64,000 nucleotides of DNA from Sphaerolaimus hirsutus. Lineage: Eukaryota > Nematoda > Chromadorea > Monhysterida > Sphaerolaimidae. Both the position numbers and the translations under genes were made by a program. Every line of letters starts with the position of its first letter. The stretch's first letter is position 1. Shown one piece after another: positions 21,662 to 34,055 of the stretch. The DNA is taken from positions 21,665,147 through 21,729,146 of the forward strand of contig OZ038457.1 in NCBI GenBank assembly GCA_964036195.1, in the 5' to 3' direction. Below the pieces are notes generated by a model. That model worked only from the letters and a program-made list of their open reading frames with translations. It ran no database searches and was not told where the DNA came from.

Positions 21662-24600
21662 TCATTGCACTGCATTCTGCCCATCCCCTCGAACTGCAGC
21701 CATATCTGATAATCTGAAAATCAAGGTGAAATGAAATTGTGGGATTATTTTCCAGCCTTTCAGTGACACTGTAGTTTCGATGCAGAAACGAGCGTTTTTA
21801 TAGGTACTTAATTAGATTTACAAAGTATTGAAGCAATACATTGTATTATTGTATGTATTAAATACATTGAATCAGCAATTGGTTAAGCGACAAGAATTGT
21901 GTAATGTTTTCAGTACAGTGACAAAAAAGATTTTAAATGACAACTATATTTTTACCGACAATTTTACCGACACATAAATTTTACACAGCTGCACTGAAAA
22001 AAATGAACTTTTTAGCGTCATTTCATACCACTCTTCTTGCCATATGTATACTAGCAGGAATGAAACCTAGGGCCAAGCCCGCACCCCGTAATGTGTAAGG
22101 TGATCTGTCAAATGTCTGGTAAAATGTCAATGAAAATAAAAACGAAACGTTTTATTACGGAATTTTTGACATTTTGCATGATAGTTGACAAATGTTTTAC
22201 ATTTTGCATGACATCTGCACCTGACTTTTCACTTTACAGGGAGCGGAAACTTACTTCACTGTCAAGTTATCCATTTAACTTACCCGTGTCCAAATTGTCG
22301 GTGTACCACGAAAAACACCACTGAAAGAATGAAGCACAGCACGCCCACAACGATATAGGCAACTCCCAAGAAATTGTTTTTGGAACCTAGCCAAGATTGT
22401 GTCGATATTATGAAACGTTTGCCGCCTTCGAACTGAGTTACGGGGTATTCTGAAAATTTTGCGAATTAAAATTATTTGAGTTAACTGGTGAAACGCATTT
22501 GAGTTAACTGGTAAACAAACAAGAGTGAAACAAACCGTATTCAATAACAAGGGTGTAATTTCCTTTGAATAAACCGGCATTATGCCAGGATTTGTCCAAT
22601 TTGCGATACAACTTTCTGCAATTTTTTGTCCAAAAATTTATCCTTGGCAACGAGCCAAAATTACAATCATAATTTTTCAGTATACCTGAAATTTGGCAGA
22701 GCCGCAGTGCGCATCCAAACCATAAAATCAACATTACGAAATCCATTGTTTTCTGGGTTATTTGGATCCAATTCCCATGCGTATTTCCGCCAATTTGGAG
22801 GCTTGGCATAGCCCTGAAAATTTAGCGACAAATATACAACGGGTAGTTAACGTATATCCGTTTTGGTGCCGAAATACGTTACTTCTCATAAATAATCGAA
22901 TTGGAATTGTAGAGGTTTTAAACCAAAAAAGCATTTTCTTTGAAACTTTATATATTTAAAACGTTAGCTACACGGGCAGAAATATGGAGAGAAAAATTGG
23001 AAAGTGGGAGGGGATTTTTTGACCACTTTTTAGTTTATGTTTACCACAGTAAACAGAATTGACATCTAGCGAAGGTTAAAATTCCGAACATCCCCGCTTC
23101 CAGATGCAAATTATTTGGAAAATGGTTGAGATGCTATCAGCACTATTGTTAGAAGTATAGTGAAAAATTTTGAGTCCTGGGGTCTGTCCCTTATCCAGTA
23201 AAGTGCCAAATGTCACGCTAAATTCGTAAGTTCAGTAATAATTATTCCCTTGTTTTGATTGACACTTTGCATGACACTTGACACTTTACAGGGCGCGGGA
23301 CTGCCCCCCAGATAACAGTGAACCCCTGAGTGTAATAAAAGGGGGTTCGTCCTGGCACAAACTTCAACCAAAAAAAAACGAAGAAAATTTCCCAAACATC
23401 TAAAAAGCGGCCCTTATCCATCAAAACAGACATCAAAAGCAATCGTAAGGTTGCCAGGAGGGTTCTTAAATTTTCGCTCCGTATCAACTGGCCACGCGAC
23501 GCCTTTGTAGTCCATCGGCACTTTTTTGTTCGATGAATTCTCGTACAATTTAAATGTGTCTGCGGTTGGGAAAGGCGCTAGATTACGGCCAGTAAACTGA
23601 AAATTTAGTAAACTCATAAATAAACTTTGAATGGCTTTGAGTTTACTGTGACTAGTTGACGGAGAGTAAAATTAACTCCTTCCAGATACCGTATATACTC
23701 GAATAAGAACCCCTCGAATAAGACCCCCCTCGAATAAGACCGCCCTCGAATAACTCCCCCCAAAAAGTCTGACGAAAAATAACCCCCCCTCGAAACCGCC
23801 TCTGGGTGGAAAATATCCTACAAAATTTACAAAAATGATCGATGAAAATACAAAATAATGTTAACTTATAGCAGCGACAGCAGATACATAACGCCTGAGA
23901 ACTTATTCGAGGATATACGGTATCTTAAATGCGCTCAAGGCGGATTTATGGGTTTACTAGTTTTTTAATACGACTAAAAAAATTTCTATCCACAACATTT
24001 TATTGCATTTATTTTTTCATTTTATCTGACATTTAACTGGTCACAGGTCTCAAAACACGGAGACACATGAACCCCCCCCAACCGAACCATTAAACATGGA
24101 GTTGGCAACCGCTCCACACGGAGCTATAAGCCTCCCATCAGCGAGTTTGTCAAATGGAGAACAGTCAGTAGTCTGGTCCAATTTGCCCGTCAACTGTTCG
24201 TCATTTCTCGATTTGACATAGCGCCGGTGGTTTTGATAGAAGTTGTCCAGGCCGTAAAAGAAGAAAACTTCACCCTGAAAATGGGGGGGGGTATTGGTAG
24301 TTGGCGCTGGCGCCATTGTTTCTGGCGTTTTCCAGCCAATGGCGCTACGCACACCAGTTGACACTGGGTGTCGTCAACTGGTTGCGATGTCAACTCAGAT
24401 TTTAGTTGACTGGTTGCAGAACAATGCTCAAATGCGCACTGCACTCCGCAATATTTATTATTCAGTCCGATGAAGATTTTGAAGTATCTATTTTATAAAA
24501 GTGATCTTATTTTGCAGCTACGATGGTACGCTCGAATGTAACTTAAGCTAAGAATTACAAATTCCGAATTTTTACACTTCAAAAACCTTGTGTCCATTTG

Positions 24601-27600
24601 ATTTAGATTTCAGCGTGCAAAAACCTTCGAACGCTGAACTCAAAATTTCAGTGTGCGGTGCGCCATTCAGTACAATTTCATTGATTTCTGATTATGGGGA
24701 CAGAACAAAAGATAATATAATGTTTCTAGCGGTAAAATGCGCGCTTGCGCGCAAAATTTTGACACGAATGTTGAAAATTTCATACCAAAAGTCGCATTTC
24801 CCGGAGGTTTTCAGGTCTCACCCTGGGAAGGGGGGGGGGGGAGGCTGCAGCACAAATCTAATCTTGTTTCTCGCCGTAAATGTACGTGTATTTACGTACA
24901 TATACAGCGGTACCTGGCGCCATGGTGTGGTGCCTATGAATGGCGCCATTCCATCACTTTGTAGATAAAATTATAAGAGGGCTGAGCCCCCCCCCGTTCG
25001 CCAGGCTCCGTAAACAAACAGCACCCCGCAAAAAATTCTGAATCCTGGATACGTCTCTGATCTACCCCGAGGCAAATTTTTTGGCTACTATCCCTCGAAC
25101 CCGCCACCAAAGCCCTGACGTCAAGCAGGGGTTCTCCTAGGGGGGGGGGGCTGGGGGGGGGGGGCTGGGGGGGGCTGCCCCCCCCAAATCGGCCAGCTAT
25201 CTATCTATCCCGGAGGCCGCTCAGCTATCTATCTATCCCGAGGCAAAATTTTTGGCTACTACCCCCAAAGACCCCCCCCCCCCCCAAATCGCTCAGCTAT
25301 CTATCTATCTGGAGTCGTTTTTGAGAAATTTTGCCCCAATTTTCGCTCAAAATCACGCATTTTCGCACCTTTTTATAGTTTTTCACCTTCAAAATCGTGC
25401 TTTCCGGCTATATACATTGTTATATACCTATTTTTAGCCATTTTATACCTACTTTTGGCTACTTTTAACTGATTATTACCGATTTTTCCCCTTTCTGCCT
25501 TTTAACCTTGAAAAAGCCCATATATTGTGCCCCCGCCAGCCCCCCCCCCCAGAAAAATTTTTCAGCTATCTATCCCTCCGGAGGAGCGATTTGCTATCTA
25601 TCCAGCCACCGCGAGGGCCAAAATCCTGGAGACCCCTGACGTCAAGTGAGGACTTTGGCAAGGGTCCATGTAGGAGTTGCCTCATAAAAAATACTAGAAA
25701 TTATTCACATAAATACACACCAATTCTAATCCAAATTCCTGACCACATCCCGCTAACGGTGGGAAACGGTAAAAAACGTGCATTATCTGTCAAATTTCAC
25801 ATTTTCCGGTAAAAATTGACGGTAAACCTCAGGATAAACTCTACCGATCTAACCCCGCCTTCCCGAAATAGAGGCACCCATTTTTCATTCCCAAAAAGCT
25901 TCAAACATACTATACTTCCCCGATTTCTAAACTCACATGAAAATCGTCCTCTAAAGTAATCAGTAAATCACATTCACATTTGTCATTGTAATTTGCGCGA
26001 TGTAAATTTGACCGCAACCAATCACTGCAAGTTTCAGTTCCATTTCCGCCTTTCCGGGTGCAAAATGTGTAATCGACGGACTGAAATTGGATTGCAAAAC
26101 ATGATTTAGTATTAGGGTTCAAACGGGATCCCGATCCCGATCCCGGATCCCGTGAAATTCCGGGATTTAGCAGTCCCGATCCCGATCCCGAAACCCCAAT
26201 CCCGATCCCGAAATCCAAAAATACCAATCCCGATCCCGAAAACTTTCAAATCCCGATCCCGATCCCGAGAATCTCCCAAGTCCGGGATCCCGATCCCGGA
26301 AAAAATAGTGAAAATTATAAAAAGTTAAAAAATGAAATTTTTGCGTGCAAAAATGTGAACGCAAACCCCCAGCGTCCATTTTATGTCACTTTTCTGGCAT
26401 CCAACAGTGTTTCGAGACCTTTATGAACAACTGTGAATGCCAGAACAGTGACGAAAATCTCTATCCCTACACCCCAATCCCGATGCCGAAAAAATGCCAA
26501 TCCCGATCCCGATCCCGTGACCCCAATCCCGGCCAATCCCGATCCCGATCCCGAAATCTCAAAATACCAATCCCGATCCCCCAATCCCGATCCCGATCCC
26601 GAAATCTCAAAATACCAATCCCGATCCCCCAATCCCGATCCCGATCCCGAAATCTCAAAAAGTGAATCCCGATCCCAATCCCGAAAAGTCAATCCCGTTT
26701 GAACCCTATTTAGTATTAATCATATATTTATTGTATAAATCGAGTATTGAGCAATTTTTCAAGTATTGTGTCTACGCGAACTAGTCTACGGCCGAAATTT
26801 ACAAAATTTAGTAAGTTTGAGTGGGATTTGAGTTTACCAAAATGAGTCATTTTTAATTCCATCTACTTTTAATCATAATTGATTGTGTAAAAAATGTTTT
26901 TTTATAGAAAAAAGTTAACTGACATGTTCTTTGGTGTTTTCTGATACCCACAAAAGCAGTCCCCCTATTGGTATGAAGGCAAGGCCAACCTGAAAGGGAT
27001 AATTTTATTAGGATATTGCTGAAAATTGTAGATATTGAGCAAAAACATGCTTTGCAAATGTATAACAACAAAAATAATAAAAAATTCAATGTTACTAACC
27101 ACAAGAAATGAAGGGATCACAGTCCCAGCAGTTAAAATCGGCTGCCAAGCAGGAAGTCTCTGTTGATGAAATTTTGACTCTGCAAAGTTAAGAAGACTGT
27201 GCATAGAGAGCAATTCCAAGAGTATGACTGTCAAAAACACAGATGTCAAATTTTCAGTTGACAAATATATGATGGGAAGTATTGGATTTCGGCGGTAGTA
27301 TGGTGGGACTGACCAAAATATCGGGGGGGGGGGGGGGGTTGGCGCGGTTCTTTTTCTTTACCTCGCCTGATTTTTCTTTTTTGGAAGGAGGTTGATATTT
27401 AAAGAAGTGGGTGTATGGGGGAGTTGTTCCGGCATATCGACGACGCCATAGGTCGCTGAGAACCATGACGTCATCAATATTTAATTATTACCATAATCAC
27501 GGACGCATGTGCATGCACTCAGCCACATGATTATCACGTGACTAGCACTGCACGCATGCACTTTTGTGAGTAATTATCGTGTGCACTGCACCCGCGCACA

Positions 27601-28346
27601 TGGCGTGCCGCGCGACTTATAAATGGGCCGCGCACAGGTGCCTCCATTCAGTCGTTTTTACTCGCTCAGTGTTGACCAAACCATAGTCGGTCAATGCTGA
27701 GTGGGTTGTGTGCCAGAACAATATTTGGCTGACTGTGACAGCGCATGGCATGCGTCATGCGTTATCACAGTCAGCCAAATATTTTTCTGGCATGAGCATA
27801 AAACGCCTCGCAGACAGGGGGTCCAATTGCCTTGGATTTCCAACTGAAATTTTGAAAACTTATCAGCTTTTAATGCATTTGAGTTTACCGGAATGTGTCA
27901 ACTACAGTTGAGAATTGTTATAAAAAACTCAAATAAAATCCATTAAACTCAAATTCGTTCAAAGCTCATTTATTAGTTTTCAAAACTTCGATTGAAAACT
28001 ACTGTGTGGGTAGAACAACTGTCAGTATAAAAATATCCCTTTCACGATTCTTATTACCTACAACTTTCCCATCACTCACAACACCCTTCCTATTTTACCC
28101 ATTATTCACGTTTTTCGTCGCATGAAAAGGTACAAAGGTAAGAGATCGATATCACACAGTCACAGAAAGTGACTCAGCCGAAAACTTGGCGCCCTGCCAA
28201 AACACCCATTTCGAACCTTTAGGCTTATTTTTCTTTTCAGGCCGCCCAGTTTCGACAACATGTTCCTTGTTATCAGCATTCGCGGTAGTTGGCTGATTAT
28301 CACTTAAATTTTGATCATTATTGGCGCCGCCGCTAGAGCCAGCCAT
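21662..28346 (-). CDS. TMEM30A: TMEM30/CDC50 P4-ATPase beta subunit
   Basis: Chaperone and obligate partner of P4-ATPase lipid flippases, in ER, Golgi and plasma membrane. Ten minus-strand exons: 28346-28217, 27179-27100, 26989-26924, 26080-25937, 24274-24083, 23596-23432, 22813-22686, 22615-22536, 22449-22284, 21713-21662; 400 residues (human TMEM30A 361). Hallmarks in order: [20 protein letters not shown] before transmembrane segment 1, [79 protein letters not shown] and transmembrane segment 2. The ectodomain has paired Cys and N-glycosylation sequons (NGS, NLT). The last exon is inferred from a strong GTAAGT donor; reading through it gives an earlier stop two codons on. Two hAT-like elements lie in introns 3 and 4. 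A or B paralogue status is undecided. Confidence 0.94.
23687..23922. mobile_element. TACCGTATATACTCGAATAAG MITE in TMEM30 intron 5
   Basis: Left end TACCGTATATACTCGAATAA, right end TTATTCGAGGATATACGGTA. CCCCTCGAATAAG units repeat next to the left end. A variant of the TACCGTATTTCC family. Confidence 0.7.
24690..25050. repeat. Degenerate CAGGGACGTAGCC-family element
   Basis: Shares AAAATGCGCGCTTGCGCGC, a G-run, a GGCGCCATGG block and CCTGGATACGTCTCTG with the intact copies at 6375, 7460 and 47448, but the ends have drifted and no target duplication is seen. Confidence 0.6.
25126..25638. mobile_element. hAT-like MITE, CAGGGGT family with CAGCTATCTATCT repeats, copy 1
   Basis: In TMEM30 intron 4. 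Starts CAGGGGTTCTCC, ends GGAGACCCCTG; perfect 8-bp duplication ACGTCAAG at 25118-25125 and 25639-25646. The interior has G-runs, CAGCTATCTATCTATC words and TTTTTCGCTCAAAATCG. A second copy is at 42355-42889. Confidence 0.9.
26113..26708. mobile_element. hAT-like MITE, TAGGGTTCAAACGGG family (CCCGAT array), copy 2
   Basis: In TMEM30 intron 3. Ends TAGGGTTCAAACGGGATCCC and CCCGTTTGAACCCTA; perfect 8-bp duplication TTTAGTAT at 26105-26112 and 26709-26716. Two CCCGATCCCGAT arrays flank a roughly 180-bp core (about 26290-26460) that is nearly identical to that of the copy at 44013. Confidence 0.92.
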
Positions 28347-28798
28347 TTATAAAGCTTCCGTGAATTTTTAGGCGGTCCGGAAATTTTTTCTTTTTTAATA
28401 TTGGAATTAGCAAATTGGTACAAACTCCGCCTACAAAATCTGTACATGTTTTTGCCAATTTGTGTGGGTTCACTTTTAGTTATTATAGGTAAAATAAATA
28501 TACTTTTCTAGTCGATTAAGGTACGGTTAAACGTTGCCCGTTGTTTCGAAACGCGTTAGATTCAACATACTACCATTTAATTCTATACCGACCAGATATG
28601 GATGAGAAAAAAATCCGATACTCTCAAGTCTCGATATGCAAGTTTCTTAGAATTTGGAAATTTGTAATTTATATTCATTCTCAAACGGTTCCACAGTAAG
28701 TAAATATTTATGACATAAAAATACCCACATTTGCGACAAAAAAATTAAATGATGACAAATACAACCACCCACAACAATCACAACTTAAAAATAAAAGA

Positions 28799-31700
28799 TC
28801 AACACAACTTGAACTTATCCAAATTGCGTTTAAAAATCAACTGCATACATTTTTCTGTCACAGCACCGATTGACTGATCCACAGCTACAGTGTGGTGCAA
28901 AAATAAGTGCCTGCGCCTTCTTTGTGACCATTCGGCACGTGACGAAAATTCTTGTTCCAAATAGGATAGGACCGATAATGCATTTGAGCTGTCTGGAAGT
29001 GGGGTTGATAATGGGATTTGGATGGATATATTTTGTATGATGGAGTCAAAAAAGTGAGCAAGTGACAAGAAAAGTTGTGACAAGTGGTATTTTAAATGAC
29101 TCAAGTAGCAAGTTGGCAGGTGTTTTTATTCACAAAGTTATGTCACTTTCCACTTGACTTGATTTGACTTGACTTCTCAATACTCACCATTTTCGTACCT
29201 TGCCTACTACTTGTTTGTGACAAAGTGACAAATTTCAGGCAAAAGTTCCATTTACGTAAAAATTAGGAAAAAAACTTCAATCACATTTTTCCGTGCCCAC
29301 TAACTGGTTGCTTTCGGAAAGGTTTTCTCAAAGCGTCTATGCGGCAACTTATTGCACAGGATGTCCACTTTATTTAGAAACACAATGAACGCAGTAGACA
29401 AACCGAGCCAAGGGGTAGTTGCCAGTTCACTGAATAGTGCCAATGATTCCCCTAATCTGTGATTTTTTGAGAGGCGTCAAATTATATTTACTGACAATAC
29501 GCAGATAAGTCCACCACCCTCGAATTACTACTCCCCCTTACCATATTTTCACGAATAAAGTCATAAAAAAATTTACGCACCAAATATAGTGAGAGAGCAG
29601 AATAAAAACAAATAAAGTATTTGACTGTTTAATATATTCAGATCTGACATGACAGATTTGATTGGAAATTCATGGAAATTATCCTGATGCATTGGGAAGT
29701 GCTATTTAGTATTGTTATATTTAGTATTTATATTTTTAGTGCATTGGGAAGTGTCACCTTTTCAGAAATGACACTTCACAACGATTCACTACACATCCAC
29801 ACACACCCATCTTCTGCTGTAATTGTGAAGTGTTCTATCAATGGACCAAAAAAAATTAACCGGCATCTTGCAAATGGCTGCGTCAGTGGCCAGAAATCAG
29901 GTTCATCAATTGCCTCTCCATATGATGAAACATCAACAATAAAAAGCAGTGCATTGACACCCTCAAAGCAGTGTATCCACTTTCTATGTTTATGTGAAGG
30001 GTTTGGATTGTTGGGTGGGTTTGAGATAGGTAAGCAGGGTAGTTTAGTTACTAATTTTTTTACTGTATTTTTTCTAATGGTGTGTACTAAATATTTATAT
30101 TTATTTGCCAGATTTTTTGTCTGCTGCGTCGTTGACAGTGTGAGACAGTAAAAAAGTTTCCTTTGGTCCTTGACTATATGGTATACTACCAAGTTTTTAT
30201 ATATATTGTATACTGGATGCTTTGCACACAATGTTATCATAATATGGTGAATAAATACACTTCAATTGTGATAGTTCTGTGCTCAATTATCTCCTCACAT
30301 TATTCCATACTCAATTTTATCACTATTCAGATGGAATATGGTAGGTTTCCATGCAAAGTGGAAAATCAGAAAGTTTTGAACAAATTATATACTAAACCTG
30401 GGTGAACTTCTCTGCCATCCAACATCCACCAATCTAAATTTGAGTTCTCTGTATGCAAAGATTACTTCAACAACTGAATTGCACTCATTTCTCGCCCTGA
30501 GCAAATCATCATCAGTGGGTACATAACTCTCAGATCCAATGCGATCTAATGAATCAAGGAAGCTGAAATGTGAAACTAAGTTTCATTACATCATCATACA
30601 TTGAAAAAATATATAAGAATGAATTCCTCATTCTGTACAATTTTTTACCAATGAAATACAAAAAAATACAAATGATAAATCCTCAAATAAGTCCTCAGGG
30701 GGTTATTTTTTCTTTAGACTTTTTGACTGGGGAGTTGTTCCAGGGGGAGCTGTAAAAGCGGAAGAGTTATAACACTTTTCATCAGAAATGGGTCTATCTT
30801 TGCTCACTCAGCTAACAGAGGGAGTTAATCAAGGAGGGAACAAATTGAAGGGGGACAGACTTATAGCTAAAATTTATAGCTAAAATTTGAATTTCATTGG
30901 ATGAATCCCATTCATTCATAGTTCATTTTATGCATACAGAAAAGTTTCAGTGAAATAAAACTGTTACATTTCTCTGGATAAGCACAGAAATCTTCCCATA
31001 GCACATTTCATGACAAATGCATGATAAGACTGTTCTATTCCAAAGAATTGTAATAATGAAATAAGTCACTATAGTTGATCGATGTAAATACACATACTAT
31101 TTTGTGGATTCTAGTAATCTTGTATCAAATTGTTGTTTGAAACATCTCTGAACTGAGAATGACTCCCAAATGAACACCATGATGTGAGCCAAATCTCTAG
31201 TAATTTTCATCTGAGATTTATCCATTTCTTGTAATTGCTCCCTGTATCTATTGATGAATGCCTGGGCAGAAATTTTATGATAATTTTCTTTTGGTATTAA
31301 AATGTGGAATGTATGAGAGGACTCAAAGAAAAATATCAGATGTGTAGCATTTCCTGTGTAGGAATAAACTGACAAAAAGTCATGATTTTGATGCTGAACC
31401 TTGGGAAGTGGATTTGGGTTAGATTTTTTAACTCAAAATTAGGATATTCACTTTTCACTGAAATTCACTTCAATCAGATTCACTTTAATTGGGGAAGTGT
31501 GGAATAAATTTTTTGTTTCAATAACCACAATCAATCGTTTTCAGATCCATTTCCACATCGAAATTCTCAACATTTTCAAACCGATTATGAGAAAAAAACA
31601 ATGGTTTACAGGGAGCCTAAATATCAAAGAAAACCTCACAAATTCAAGCTTAGCTAAAATTTCAACAAAAAACTACACCTTGGTAACACTCTCAATCTCA

Positions 31701-32934
31701 ATATCCAATTGCGTACATGCTGAAATCAAAGTATCCATAGCTTTTACGCAATGTTGCGATACTCTGTGAATACCCGCGGTGCGTTCTTCAACTGAAAATC
31801 CCCCATCATAAGCCATCCTAATTTGAGAGAAAACTGTAGTTTTTCCCGAGTTTCGGGTACCCGCAATGAGTATTTTGAGTATTCGTTCATTGAATACCCT
31901 GTCCAGTGAAAGTAATTCATCTATTTGGTGGGAATGTCGCGCAGCCTGGAAGTGGCGTTATAACAGTTACAGTTTTAGTGACAGTTTTAGTGGGGTTACA
32001 GTGACTGTATCAAGTGCCAAAGCTTGTGTGTGGACGGAAATTCATTTGTGACCTTTGAAATTCTTGAAAGTTTTTTTTTGGTACAACATGCGTGTAGAAA
32101 ATTCTTGTAGAGATTAGAAACGGATTAGAGGTTTGGAATTGTGTTTCTCCATCTTATTCATGCATTTCTTGCATTTTGTAAAAAACATACCAGAAAATTC
32201 GTGAAAAATTAGCCCTTTTCGAATTTTTATGCTGGCTATTACAGCTCGGGCGTAAAATTGACCGGGCGTAAAATTGATTTTGAGCATAAAATTAATTACA
32301 GATGAATGGATAAAGATACGACATTGTTATTTCAGTCAAAGAAAGCTTAGATGCAGACGTTTTTGTGTTCAAAGCTCATGAGTTTATTTTAATCGTACTG
32401 GGAGTTATGAATTTTAGCACAATTTTGTCAATTATGCGCTGTAAGTTGCGTAAAATTAGGGCTAAAAAAAATTGCGCCAAAATTCATAACTTTTAGTACA
32501 ATTTAAAAAAAACTGATGAGCTCTGGACACAAGCAACACCTGCATGTGCGCTTTCTTTGACTTAAATTACAACGCCATATCTTTATCCATTCACCTATAA
32601 TTAATTTTATGCCCAAAAATCAATTTTACGCCCGAGCTGTAATCGCAGCATTATAGAAAAAATACATTTATTATAGTGGTGTAAAAATATTAGAAAAATC
32701 AAAAAATCATAAATTCGAGTTTCGCGAAAATTTCTTAAAAGTTCATCACTTTTACCGCCACTTGAAATTGGCCCCTGACCACTAACCATCATCCAACATC
32801 CACCATGGCACAAAAACCAAGTAAATACATATTTCAACATATTTACACACCTGCTGCTGCCTTACACCCTCAGACCGTCTTCCATCTAAGCCCCTGTTAA
32901 CGCTGGTCGACTTAGCGAGCACTTTCCCGCCCAT
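28799..32934 (-). CDS. Divergent heterotrimeric G-protein alpha subunit
   Basis: Seven minus-strand exons with consistent phases: 32934-32851, 31945-31679, 31261-31098, 30562-30398, 29983-29861, 29456-29305, 28992-28799; 382 residues. It starts MGGKV, so Gly2 could be myristoylated. Recognisable parts are a P-loop (GTRNSGKT, residues 57-64), a helical-domain stretch VFIWESFSVQRCF, KYFLDSLDRIG-type sequence, FRLVDVGWQR (switch II), KWIHCFEGV, FLNKVD (296-299) and a C-terminus HHTVAVDQ to KFKLC. Family consensus is GAGESGKS, RVKTTG, DVGGQR, NKKD and TCAT. Here switch I reads RNECNS, so the Mg-binding Thr is Cys199, and the second Gly of DVGGQ is Trp221. Catalytic Arg196 and Gln222 are kept. It is probably a membrane-associated signalling protein with altered or absent GTP switching. 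The exact G-alpha class is unclear. Confidence 0.88.
32239..32642. mobile_element. Long inverted-repeat MITE in G-alpha intron 1
   Basis: Left arm TTACAGCTCGGGCGTAAAAT and right arm ATTTTACGCCCGAGCTGTAA are perfect inverses. Pairing continues inward through TAAAATTAATTACAG, ATGAATGGATAAAGATA and GTCAAAGAAAGC, nearly to the middle. No coding capacity and no clear target duplication. Confidence 0.75.
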
Positions 32935-32973
32935 GCCCGCGCTGTTGCTCGTGCTGGGCACACTCCCAGACCT

Positions 32974-33127
32974 TGTTAAGTGCCCGGGAAAATGTCATGT
33001 AAAATGTCATTAGTCATGTAAAATGTAGTTTTCCATTTTCCAGGGTATTTTACATGACCTTTTGACCCTTTGCCTAACATTTGACGCTTTCCAGAGCATT
33101 TTACAGGGTGTGGGAGTGGCACCTGGA
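32974..33127. repeat. CCTGTAAA-family MITE upstream of G-alpha start
   Basis: Inverted ends: GTGCCCGGGAAAATGTCATG on the left and CATTTTACAGGGTGTGGGAG then TGGCACCTGG on the right. On the minus strand it reads CCAG|GTGCCACTCCC and ends near CACTTAACAAG, so it could act as an intron in the 5' untranslated region of the G-alpha gene. Confidence 0.55.
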
Positions 33128-33204
33128 TACTCGGTCCTTCTGCATGCCGCCCCGCCTGCGACGCCGCCGTCGTTGTTGCGATTCTGGAGGGGCGTTGTGT
33201 TCAT

Positions 33205-34055
33205 TTCCGAATTTCAGAATTTCGGAATTTGTTTGAAAAAATTATAATTTTTGTAACTGCTTTAGAAATGTATTTTCCTTTAGGAAGGCTTTCAGGCTTT
33301 TCATTTGACGCAGACAAATTTTCACTTGTTTTTTTTTCGTGTTTGTGGTTTTCCCATCACCAATGCATTTGTGGACATCTGTTATCCATTGACAGTGCTC
33401 AAAATCAAATGTCAATTTAAAACACCCCGAAAATATGAAAATTTTTATCAAATTTTTTATTCGAAAGGAAAATTCAACTTCAAAAAAATCCTATTCGAAT
33501 GCCGTTTGTCATCGTTATTATCGAAAATGTTTCTGATCGACATCAACGAATATCATATCGAACATCAACAAATCACCGAATAATGGGGGGGTGACAGATA
33601 AAATCAAACTCCCAATGACCCACCCCCCCAAAAAAAAGACCCCCCCCCCATAAAAACCAACGATCAGTAGCGGTGGTCCTGGCACGCAGCATACTGCTCA
33701 CCATCGTTTGGATGGTGGGGGTGTTGCGTAGGGATCTAGATGCTCCATGACCCATTTTTGGGGGGTCCGATAATGCAAGGGGGTCCTTGGACACTCTACT
33801 TAGAAATGGACAATTTTTGGCTTGTTTGGCGATTTTCTTTTCGATGGAAGGATTGAATAGTCGATGGAGGGCTGTGAATTTTTTGTCAGTAGAGAGAAAT
33901 TTGCAATTGCTAGTTGAATGAAAGGATATAGGGTGTACCCCGAGAATTTACAATTTTTCATTAATACAGTCGAGTTTCCACAAAGTGTCTACATAGTGAA
34001 TGGGAATTTTCACTTAATGGAGTAAATAATAACTAAAAGTAAATGAAACAGTTTT
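33205..34055. other. Intergenic stretch between G-alpha gene and Harbinger element
   Basis: AT-rich sequence with C-runs at 33588-33655. No ORF has coding character or a family match. No terminal inverted repeats were found. Confidence 0.45.

Noticed and set aside
26113-26708. Regularly spaced repeats resembling a CRISPR array
   Set aside because: Units are 6-bp simple repeats with irregular gaps, inside an element with hAT ends and target duplication, in animal nuclear DNA with no cas genes.
29672-30151. 159-residue plus-strand ORF
   Set aside because: It is antisense to a G-alpha exon on the minus strand, which has clear homology (KWIHCFEGV).
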